Positions 54,776 to 64,000 of a stretch of 64,000 nt of DNA are shown in pieces. Position numbers and translations under genes: made by a program. Within the stretch, counting starts at the first letter, position 1. Each line of letters starts with the position of its first letter. The notes under the pieces were generated by a model, which was not told the origin of the DNA, did not search any database, and was given only the letters and a program-made list of their open reading frames with translations. This stretch comes from Solicoccozyma terricola (taxonomy: Eukaryota; Basidiomycota; Tremellomycetes; Filobasidiales; Piskurozymaceae), in NCBI GenBank assembly GCA_001600875.1, contig BCLD01000012.1, positions 680,287 through 744,286 of the forward strand, read 5' to 3'.

Positions 54776-55360
54776 TCATGAGCTGGTTCGAGGTGAAACA
54801 ACGAGGGGAACAATAGACGCGTTCGAATTCGCTAGGAACAACAGGGGTTGGGTGGCGAATACAGCCAGAGCGCTCGTTGGCACTGGGAGGGGAGAACTGC
54901 TTGTTTCAACCTGGGATTCAAGCGACAGCCTCCTAGATGCACAGTTTGGAAACACACGGAGTGGAGTGATGGGTGTCAAGATACTGTTTCCAGCGTAGAG
55001 CTCAGACTGGCAAATGCCCATACGTGTGGTCGGTCCCCATTCTTGCCTATTTAATTGCGCTATAGGCGATGTGAAGAAAATAGGTCTGACGGAGACCTCC
55101 GGTGATGCACTCTTTCGACCTGACGAAGAGGGAACTGAAGATTGGTGCTTCTGGTCCAGCATGGCCCGGCGCAGAGTGGATTAGTGGATGCATATACCTT
55201 GCCCACAGGATGCGGGCCGAGAGTCACGTGACTTGACTCCACCTTCGGACCGCGGTGCCCTTCTGCCACGGTCCTGGGACGTACTCTGTGCCAATCGTAC
55301 CTCCTCGTCAGACGACGATGGGTATGCTGAAGAGGTGAAACGGTTTTGATATCTCGCCAT
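54776..55360 (-). CDS. Hypothetical protein, 173 aa
   Basis: Exons 55360-55198 and 55134-54776, joined in phase by a 63-nt intron with GTATAT donor and TTCAG acceptor. The N-terminal 55 residues are polar (SSDEEVRLAQSTSQDRGRR). The second exon encodes a more ordered, beta-like segment VSVRPIFFTSPIAQLNRQEW, then RMGICQSELYAGNSILTPIT and LLFLANSNASIVPLVVS, ending SPRTSS. I recognise no family. Its orientation fits the surrounding arrangement, divergent from MED12 and in tandem with the receptor gene. The opposite strand is also partly open across this stretch, so the call is moderate. Confidence 0.5.
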
Positions 55361-55539
55361 TGACAATGGAACGGGCTGTCTTCAACAGCACGAAATGATA
55401 TCCACGACTGGAACGCTCAATCAACCTCTACGACCAGTAACGAGCTCGTGAATTCGTTCAATCATAAGAACCTCATCGAAACCTGCTTCTCAGGCATAAT
55501 ACAAGCCCCCATAAAGCGGATCCGCCGGCATAGTCCACC
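55361..55539. promoter_or_regulatory. Divergent promoter hypothetical gene / MED12
   Basis: 179-bp spacer; no specific element recognised. Confidence 0.45.
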
Positions 55540-58500
55540 ATGGGCGACAACACGAAAGAAACGAGTCCGACGAAGATGATAGAGAATAAGCCGCCCACCT
55601 GGCGAGCTACGTTAAGCGATGCTTTGGATCTAGGTGAGAATTCGATTCTAATTCTCGAGCGTATTTTGTGTCGAGCTGACGTAGGATGATACTCAGGCTT
55701 CCCGGATTATGTCCCTGCTAGGCCAGGTCATTCTCAGCCCGAGGACAGAGTCACAGAGACCAATGTCAAAGTGGGCTATTCCTTTCACAATATCGTGCCC
55801 GCTACTGTGAGTAGGAGGCGAACTTCACGGGAAATTACTTGTGAAGCCGAAACTGAGAGTAGGTAAACGCTCGAACAGACGGAAACTGTCTCGCTTAATC
55901 GTCTCGTCGACACCAGACTGAAGCTCCCTACAACGATGGATAACCTTAGCAATTTCGCCGACGAGATATTAGCTGTCCGAGCTCAATCGGTTCCTTCAAT
56001 CCCGTGATTATCGCTGTGAAAACATGGTTGGGGATTCCTACTGACAACCGCACCTGGATACAGAGCATGGTCATACAAACTCCCTAATCGAGTAGTCTAC
56101 AACGAAAATATGAGACAAGCTTTCGTTGCTGATCTCGCCAACCCAAATTTCCCCATCCACCGATTCGCAAAGAATGTCCCACACGGGTTCAAAGGCCTTG
56201 ATTTGTTGGAGATGTTATACGGAAAAGACGTACCTGTGGACAGGGCGGCATGGTTTATACAGGTGCTGGGAGCTCATGAAGTGGTATGTCAAGCCATTAG
56301 ACGACTAGAAGCTTTCGCTGAGCTCATTTCGAGACGCGCTTGATATACACAGCAAGCAATTCGATCGAGAGCTGGATCTTCCTATTCATCAATCACACCA
56401 CCGGATCAGTACTCTATCGAGTTCACAGCTGTTTGTTGTGCATTCTTGAGGAAACAATTGGCAGAGATAGTGCTTCCGCAACGTCAACCCGTAGCTGCGA
56501 TGAAGAATCAGGCAAATCAGGCTTCCGTGAGAGGTGGCGCGGCTGTGCCGACGGCGAGACCAATACAACAATTTAGAAGTGTGCTTGCCGATGAAGGCAG
56601 TAAAGGGAGGTGGTTGAAGAAATGGGAATACAGGTGAGTACGGGACTGGACATTCAACCCAGAATACGTGCGGTGTCGTGGCTGACTGGGTTTACACATC
56701 TCAAAGCCTGGACCTCATAAAGTGGCTCATGTCAAAGAATCTCCTAGACGGACGCACCTTCTCATTATGGCTTGCTGACCAGGTCGGAATCAGCAATCTC
56801 GCTCAACTAGGCTTTGTAGCTTCCTTGATGGATCAATTTTTATTCCTGGTCTGGAATAGTGTGATGGTGGCTAGGTCAGCTGTGAGGGCATGCGTTGATC
56901 AATTGGCGCAGGTGAGTCGAGTTGGGAGATATTGGAATAAGCTCGATAACTGACTTGGAAGTCAATCATAAGATTCGAACGCACAAGCTGCGCCATACAC
57001 TGAAGGGAGTTGAGGGTCTATTGACTCGTATCATTCAGGTGCGTCGATGTTCATTGATTACTAAAAGATGAAAAGCTGACACCTTACCATCATTCAGATG
57101 TCTTACGATTGGTCTTCCGATGTCCTTGTTTGTCCCGGGTCTTGGCTTTGGCACGAGGATTTACTTCGAGAGGTAATCAAACAACGGCCAGAAGCTTCAG
57201 CGGCAGATGACGACAAGATAGGGAATATCAAACGACGAAATGACGCGATGCTCCTGAGGGACTCGCAAGTGGCATCAACTGGCTGGAGTGCCAATAGACA
57301 GTCTATGGCGACTATACAAGTATGTGCTTCACGGTGATCGAGACACCGCTAGCCACTCATTATCGATATCTGGCGCAGATCCTGGACTCGGTCAACTCGA
57401 GCAGCAAGCTGCCTGACGTTTATGCTGCTTTCTTCAGCAAAGTCGGCGATGACAAGAAAAGCATGGAAGATGCTCGAAGCAAGATACATATGCTGCTCAA
57501 TTGGTCTACCGGCTTCGCCCACTTGGGCATGCATCGGCCGTATCTGTGTTCGAGCCTACTGCAGAGTTTCAAAGAGGAGAAGCTACGGGAGAGCAATATC
57601 AAGGGTTCCAAATACTGGCTGGAGGACGTCATCTTTGAATGGCTAGATGGGGCAGCCGCTGCCTTCAATGAGCACAAGTATGTCGCCGTAGGAATAACGA
57701 TCGGAGATCTCACGCGGGTCGGACTATTCTCTCTCGGAGATTATCTTCGACGACAGCTTGCTCGTGGTATCATGGACAAGAATGCTGCGGAGAGACTTGG
57801 TGTCGACAAGCTACGTCAGCTTCTTCGGTATCTCCCATGCTTTGCCAGTTCTCCGGCCCTCACTTCACAGCGCAAGCTGGTCCTATTTGGTGACTTTGAT
57901 GCTCCAGATGATCAGGAACAGGAGGTGGAGGCAGTCATACGAGAGATTGGGTCTTACTTGGCGGTGGTTGGATTAGATACGGGATGTGAGTCCCGCCTTG
58001 CTGCGCAAAGTCAAATTCTCAGACCCACTGACAATGGGACAACGGTAGATTCTGGCGCCGACTCGAGCGTCTCGGAAGACGAACACGATTTGCCACTCAC
58101 CAAAGCATCTTCCAGATACGTTCAGGTACAAATGAGGATGTGGCTGTTGCCGTTGGTCATGAAGGTAGTGTCCAGGTCAGTCAACTTGCCCCAATGCAAC
58201 ATGTCATTACACGTGCTGATGAGGACCTCGCATGTACCAGTCTGAACTCCAAGATTGAGGAGAGGGGAAGCGAGCTACTGGCAAGAGTCATTCACGTCTT
58301 GGAGGTAGCGAAGGGTATGGCGACGATCCACCAGGTACGTTGTCGAATGCATCTAGGCATCGCAAGTGTTATTAACAGGAAATTACCAATGAATGCAGAT
58401 TCTACTGAAAGCCATGTCCACGGCATCGCTGACCATCCTAGATGATATCACATACGCGACTATGCGACATCTTGACTCTTGGGCTGCGATGGATTGCCTC

Positions 58501-61434
58501 GACTCCCTTGCCGAAGCCATCTTCGATCGGTTTGGCTCTTTCGCGACTGCAGATGAGCGGCCCAAACATCAAAGCCCGATGGCATGGGAATTAGCTCGGA
58601 AGGCAACGTTATCGGACAAGCATGCCGACGTCTTACAAAGGTGGCTGACGAGAGAGATACCTGTACGCATCTCCGAACCTTTTTCGATATCTCCGTGGCT
58701 GATAGAGAATGCATCCACAGCCTGACAACCAACGCTACCTTTCCCGTGAAACGGTGCCTTCGGCGTTGCACACAGTCCAGCAAATACACCGCGAGACCGA
58801 TCCCTTCAAAGTAGAGAAGGTCGGCCGCGACCTTTGGCAGCGTTTCGACCACGATCCCGAGTTCCCGGTGGTAATCTGGCGGAATGCACTTGACAGCTTA
58901 CAGGCGGTGAGAGCCGCAGGATTAGAGAAAGACGCCCGACACAAAGCGCTGTTGTCAATCAACACCCTGCTTACCGTCGTTGGCGACCTCCGCGCGAACC
59001 TGAACGGACTGCGGCCCGCCGTCTATGCTTGGTGCGAAGAGCAGGCAAAATCTGGCTATCCTGAACTATCATCATCACCAGGTGACGTCATGGCAGACAT
59101 GCTCCTTCTGATGGTACAAAATCGGTGTCTCTCAACAAAGTCGATATTGCATCATCTATTTCTCCCAATCTGGCGACATTTATCACGGTCTCGGTCGTTG
59201 CTGGCAGGCACGCCGACTCAACGGGATGTTAATCTGCTGCTATCGTCATTGAGATTTGCTCGGTATGCTTTCTCCCTCAAGACCAGCGAGCGGATCATAT
59301 TTGGTGCTGGCGAGTTGCGCACTGCCCAGTGCTTCAAGGCGAACGCGGCTGCCATTTTTGAGGACCATCAAGCAATGCAAGACTTTATTCAGCATCTTTC
59401 GTTCTTGCCTGTCTTTGAAGTCGCTCTGCAGGATTTGCCTGATGTCTCTGCGGAGGTCGCAGCTCTGAGAGAAGGTGTGTGTGCTCTTGCCATCTTCAAG
59501 AAGGGAGCGTTTCGACACTTGGATGTTCTCAAGGATGCCTTTCTCACTCGGCAAGTGCGTCTCGCAAATGAATCTCAGTTGGACGCGGCTTTAGTAGATG
59601 CGCTGTTACTTATCATGACTGAGAGTGATGAAGGTGAGCTGACGGCGGAAGTCAGGGAGAATCAGTTTTGCTCATCAACCCTCCCTCTCTTAGCCGATAG
59701 CTCGTCCCCCAGCTCCTATGACTGGACCGATGAGCGCGCCGAGCTCAGTCCTTGGCAGTGGAAAAGGACAGTTCTAGAGCTCCGCCTGTCGTTCAAGAGA
59801 CTCAGTATGAGACTGCGGCCGGGAGAAGCTTTCGAATCGACGGACACATCTATCGAAGATTTTGCCTCTTCGTTATTGGATAGGTCACTGACGCAGGATC
59901 AGATGGCACTGGTAGACGAAGCGATGAAGGGCATAGATATGGCAGCTGTCAACGCAGTGAGCAGGAATGAACACGGTCGCATGGCTTGCGATTATTGACG
60001 CCGCTTCCCTACAGCTCCTTAAGGCGGGTGTCAAGCGTCTTGCGGCACAATTGTTAAGTATCATCGACTCGGACGACCGGAAACGCCATTATGTCGTATC
60101 ACAAATTCGAACTGTATCCACCATCCTCGCCCTTGCGCTGAACCACTCTCGTCGAGCGGGATTTCACTGTCGAGCGTCCTCCGGTGGTATAGCCGACCCG
60201 TCGACGTATATCACTTCACTCCGTTCGCTTGTTGGACATTTGGGAGAGTGTGATGCAGGCTCACAAAAGTCCAGCGACATCCTGGAGACGTCGTTTCTCA
60301 CTCTGCGACTGTATCTGGCGATGGTCGGTGGCTCTCCAGAAATGGCGGCGTTATCACCTCAGGTGATCATAGGTCTACTGACAACGACGAATGACCTTAT
60401 TCAGGTGGGTTCTGATGTGGTCGATGAAGCAAGGGGGTTGAGAGATCCGTCCCGACTGACATATTGCTCCTCGCCTATCATTTGCAGATCGCTTCGGGAC
60501 GTCGAGAGCAGTGGCGTGAGATGTGCCTGGATACATTTTCGTATGTCCTTGATGGTGAGTGCCTCGCGTATGTGGTGGAAAGAGGGTGTGTGTATTGAGG
60601 TAGTCATTTGCAACAGAGCTGCCAAAGGAAAAGCGTATCACCGTCTACGACAAGCTCTGCTCTCTCAGCGAGCAGTTGATATCCTCAAGCTCATCCGGAA
60701 CGTGGCTTCCAAAAGAGGTGCAGGAAGTCATTCCGTCACGCTCTTCGGCTTATGGAGCCCCCTCGGAGCGACAACACAACGTCTGGGAGTTGATACCCCA
60801 CTATGAAGCCCCGGTTGATAAGGTATCTCGACTTGCTGGATGGAACATTCACATACAGGCACGAAATGGCGGATCACTCGATTTGAGAACCTTCGACGCT
60901 CACCTTACTGGCGATCGAGTTCAAGGCGCTGATGCTGATTGGGAGCAGTCGGAATGCAGTGACGAGGCGGTTGAATTCGATAAGCGTCCTTGGGAATTAT
61001 GGGTGTCTGAAAGGGATATCTCGGCTAGCAACACTGGAGAATCTCTGTTCGCTAGAGATTGGGCTGCCGGACTGGTTCAAGATCCCGGTGACGAGATCCG
61101 AACGTCTTCCGATGCTGATACACCTCGCAAGGCAACGACAACATCAGCTCGTATGTCCGAGGCGGTTTCCACTCCTGTCAAAGGTGCATCCATCGCAGAT
61201 GCGATAGAGATCGACGACGATAAGGAGCCGATAGAGAAGCGGAAACGAGACACTTCACCCTCTGATTCGAATGCCAGCAAGCAACATCAACGAAGAAGTT
61301 CGCAGTCTGATCGACCGACAGCTGGTAAACGACCCAGAGTGGCGAGTAAATCCGTAGCGAAGAAGGCTCCTGCCAAAACCATTACTCGAAAAGCGAGTCT
61401 GAAAGGTGGTAGACGGAAGTCTGGTGGTGCGTAG
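55540..61434 (+). CDS. MED12: Mediator kinase-module subunit Med12 (Srb8)
   Basis: Large nuclear subunit that activates the Cdk8/cyclin C kinase of Mediator. Exons: 55540-55633, 55697-55806, 55879-56003, 56064-56283, 56353-56633, 56707-56911, 56973-57038, 57098-57319, 57379-57985, 58049-58125, 58176-58334, 58399-58662, 58721-59956, 60015-60404, 60488-60554, 60617-61434 (1646 residues). The Med12 N-terminal domain is clear: GFPDYVPARPGHSQPEDRVT ETNVKVGY, then NFADEILAVRAQSVPSIPAW and NVPHGFKGLDLLEMLYGKDV. The middle is helical and leucine-rich as in Srb8; the tail is basic (RKASLKGGRRKSGGA). Intron 9 (57986-58048, 63 nt) is a multiple of three and stop-free in frame, so its retention is possible; intron 10 (58126-58175) is only 50 nt and less certain. 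Confidence 0.88.
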
Positions 61435-61551
61435 TGAAGAAGCGCATAGAAAAGTTTGGTTGTAGAAATGTCGTCATGAAAATGCCATACAATACACAAC
61501 AAAGTCATCAAGATAAACACCCCTCCATACCATCCTCGTGACCTTCTTTTT

Positions 61552-62953
61552 TTATCTCTTCCTCTCTGCCTTCCACTTGACGATCTTGGGTCTCCAAGAC
61601 ACTTTCCTACTTGACTCATCATCCGAATCCCCTTCAACGACTTTTTCTGCATCTCGTATAATCCTCTTTGAACCTTTACCCATCATTGCTCGTTGGAGGG
61701 TCATGTGTGATTCTACGGCTCGAAGTTGGGAAAGACGAGAGAGACGTGCAGATAGTTCGGAGAGGAGTAGTCGTCGATGTTGCTTTGAAATCGAACGGAC
61801 GGGGTTTGTTTTTCAGCTTTGTGTATTCCCCCTGATTGAACGTAACGCTTGGCGACCAAAGCGCCCCCCCAAAAAAAAAAGGTCACTCACTCGTCCCTCC
61901 TTTTCCAACTCCCTCTCCATCTCATCCATCTGAATCTCCTTTTTCGCTTTGATTTCTTCAGCAGTAAATTTCGACGTAGCTGATTTTGATTTTTTCGATT
62001 TGGTAACTTCTTTGTAACCTAGATCGAGAGGTTGTGATATTGTGGAAGTGGATGCTTGAGGTGTAGGTATAGACGTTGAAGAGGTTTGTAATGGTTCTAT
62101 TCCAACGAACGAAATATCCAATTATGTTAGTCTCCCAAAAAGAAAAAGAAAAATCCCGCATGTGTATCGTCGAGAGTATTTTGGACAGGTACTAACCTTC
62201 ATCGCCATCGATGAAAATCGTATGACCTCTCCTTGGCAATCCAATCAATTCCTTTCCCTTCCCTTTCCTATTCTCCTCGAGGGGTAAGAAACCAGCAGCT
62301 CTTAATTGTTCAAGATCGATCTCATCGACGTCAGTCTCTTCTTCCGAGTCTGAAAACTCATCCTCTTCGGTGTTGTTGGATCGGGAAGAGGGAAGGAGAT
62401 CAGCTAGAGATTGAATTTGTTCTTTGATAGCGGCGATTTTCTACTCGAGTAATCCCAATGAAGGGTATCAGTTGACCCAAGGTCGGCCGGCTAGGAGACA
62501 AGTATGTACCAGACTCACGCTCTCTTCAGCTGATATTTGAGTCCGAATATAATTCGCATCTTGAGTCTTCAAAATCTTGACTACTTCCACAGGTAATGGT
62601 TCATTCCCTCTACCTTGAATATGAACTCCACCCTCCGTCTTCCCTTTGATCATCCCCCAATAAAATTCATCCTTGTTCCTGAATGCGATTTTCTCCTTGA
62701 GTTTCTTTAGTCTATCTCGTTTGGATTTGTAATCACGAGCTCTATGGACGTAATCTTTGTGCTTTTCTAGAAGGCCGAGTTTGGCACGGTGGAGTGGTTG
62801 GGAGCGTTCTTTGTGGTTGCGACGATGAAGGGAGTCTGTGTGGGAGGGACGGGGGACGGGTGAGAGGGAGGTGAGAAGGGATGATTAGCGGGGGGGTACA
62901 GGGTGAGCCGAGGGAGGTAGGGAGTACATACTACGAAGGGATGAGCCAGCCAT
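61552..62953 (-). CDS. UTP11: U3 snoRNP / SSU processome protein Utp11
   Basis: Nucleolar component of the small-subunit processome. Exons (descending): 62953-62932, 62835-62519, 62440-62197, 62096-61891, 61782-61552 (339 residues). Start MAGSSLRNSLHRRNHKERSQ with the family signature, then RAKLGLLEKHKDYVHRARDY, FRNKDEFYWGMI and VKILKTQDANYIRTQ. The middle carries an acidic stretch (EEDEFSDSEEETDVDE) and the C-terminus a coiled and basic region ending KIVKWKAERKR. Exon 1 is 22 nt; a GTAGTA three bases earlier could also be read as donor but breaks the frame. Confidence 0.94.
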
Positions 62954-63385
62954 GATGAGATGAAGATGGAGATGATAGCTGATAGATGATGGACGGTAGA
63001 CGACCGATGGTTCTGTTTGAAATAAGTTGCCCTCCCCTCCCTCCCTTCCCCCCCTCCCGCTTTCACGTGTCACATCCCGTTCCCAGCTGACTTTTGCGCT
63101 TCCACGACAAAATCCTGCGCCCAGCGAAGGGGGGAAGGGTCATTGTTCATCGTCAGGTCATCGTGCACATCGTATCACCGTAGCACCGTACATAGCACCA
63201 GCACCCGTCCACTCGTTCCGTCCTCCCACGACTCAACACCAAGTCGTGGCACCAACGTCCAGCGAATAACCCCACCACGTCCAAGGGAAAAAGGAAAGAA
63301 GGGAAAAAAAAGGGACAGGCTCGTCTTATCACTACACGCGTTAATTAGAAGATATCAGCAAATAGAGAAAAGACAGACTGCAATC
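62954..63385. promoter_or_regulatory. Divergent promoter UTP11 / eIF3e
   Basis: 432-bp spacer with CCCTCC-rich tracts near 63027-63058 and one CACGTG at 63064-63069. Open frames here have no recognisable content. Confidence 0.5.
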
Positions 63386-64000
63386 ATGGCGGAGTACGAT
63401 CTTACTCAGGTAGGTTATCTTTGGAACATGGACCATCCGGGGCTACTCGTTGGTTCACTCGTATTCACCAACCTCCACGAGCTGATATATTCTTGTTCAA
63501 CGTCGGTTTAATTTTTTTCCCCCCGGAACGGATAGAAAATCATCCCTCACCTCGATAGACATCTCGCTTTTCCTCTTTTAAACCACCTTACCGAATTAGA
63601 TGCTCCTTTTTACCCTGCTGAACAATTACAAAAAGCTCAGTGCGTGGGGGAATCGCATTTTCTTATATTACATAGACTTTGGGCTGATTTGTTTTTACCT
63701 TACCCCCCAAAAAAAATCACATTATCGCTATTGATTTTTGTCTCCACTAGGTATGAGTTAGCGAAAGGGACTAACATGGTGGATTACACGGAGCAGTTGT
63801 TTGAGCAAGTTAAAGGATTACAAGGAGTCTCACCACCTGCTCAAGGTATGTTATTCTCCCATTTCGTCTCGGTCANNTCCNACCCCCCCCCCCCCCCTCC
63901 GGGGCGATCACCCTCGCACCCTCGTTGCTTAACGGTTTTTATTTATGTCCCTAACGACAGATTTCGAATCCCTACGAGCTTCCGCTATTCAAAAGAATCA
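63386..64000 (+). CDS. Translation initiation factor eIF3 subunit e (Int6), 3' end missing
   Basis: Exons seen: 63386-63409, 63536-63639, 63751-63845, 63961 to the window edge. The N-terminus MAEYDLTQKIIPHLDRHLAF followed by PLLNHLTELD, YELAKGTNMVDYTEQLFEQV is the eIF3e N-terminal domain, which precedes the PCI domain that lies outside the window. eIF3e belongs to the scaffold of eIF3 on the 40S subunit. Intron 3 has three undetermined bases (63876, 63877, 63881) next to a run of 15 C at 63883-63897. Confidence 0.93.

Noticed and set aside
54778..55054. Plus-strand small gene beginning MSWFE
   Set aside because: Would need a 24- or 53-nt intron or a weak GTTCGA donor; the minus-strand gene explains the region better.

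Overview
The window is a gene-dense stretch of a basidiomycete nuclear chromosome, most likely a tremellomycete (Cryptococcus/Kwoniella/Tremella type). The evidence is direct: 26 protein-coding genes on both strands, almost all broken by many introns of about 45-110 nt with GTGAGT/GTAAGT-type donors and CAG/TAG acceptors, several internal exons of only 11-16 nt, short intergenic spacers, and products that are plainly fungal (Sla1, Caf40, Kri1, Utp11, Kre9-like, Fsh1). I spliced every gene by hand, requiring reading-frame phase to close at each junction; about 170 introns were inferred this way. No rRNA, tRNA, transposon, virus or CRISPR array was recognised.

Layout. 1-6.2 kb: end of a leucine-rich-repeat protein, ornithine aminotransferase, and the CCR4-NOT subunit Caf40. 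6.6-13.5 kb: the endocytic adaptor Sla1 and an arrestin-like protein, transcribed divergently. 13.8-19.8 kb: chaperonin subunit CCT8, a protein with a putative Sld7 C-terminal domain, and a small unknown. 20.7-26.5 kb: an SPX-SLC13 phosphate transporter (its third intron contains a 100-N scaffold gap) facing an L-type lectin. 26.6-31.2 kb: mitochondrial ribosomal protein bL31m, an Fsh1-like serine hydrolase with one abnormally long intron, and a Kre9-like GPI protein. 31.5-42 kb: four genes in tandem on the minus strand: Kri1, an inner-membrane-type P-loop protein, an SGNH-fold membrane protein, and mitochondrial TrpRS. 42.3-55.4 kb: a membrane-anchored putative beta-helix protein, a disordered UIM/AT-hook-like protein, mL45/Mba1, cystathionine beta-synthase without a regulatory domain, a cysteine-rich receptor-like protein, and a small unknown. 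55.5-64 kb: Mediator subunit Med12, Utp11, and the start of eIF3e, cut by the right edge.

The genes do not form one pathway. Three themes recur: mitochondrial gene expression (bL31m, mL45, TrpRS, a membrane P-loop protein), ribosome biogenesis and translation (Kri1, Utp11, eIF3e), and secretory or cell-surface biology (L-type lectin, Kre9-like protein, SGNH protein, beta-helix protein, cysteine-rich receptor, Sla1/arrestin). The least explained items are the beta-helix/coiled-coil/membrane protein, the P-loop protein with degenerate Walker motifs, the UIM/AT-hook protein, the very small exons, and long G or C homopolymers inside introns, some beside undetermined bases. All functions are inferred from sequence recognition by eye; no database search was run.
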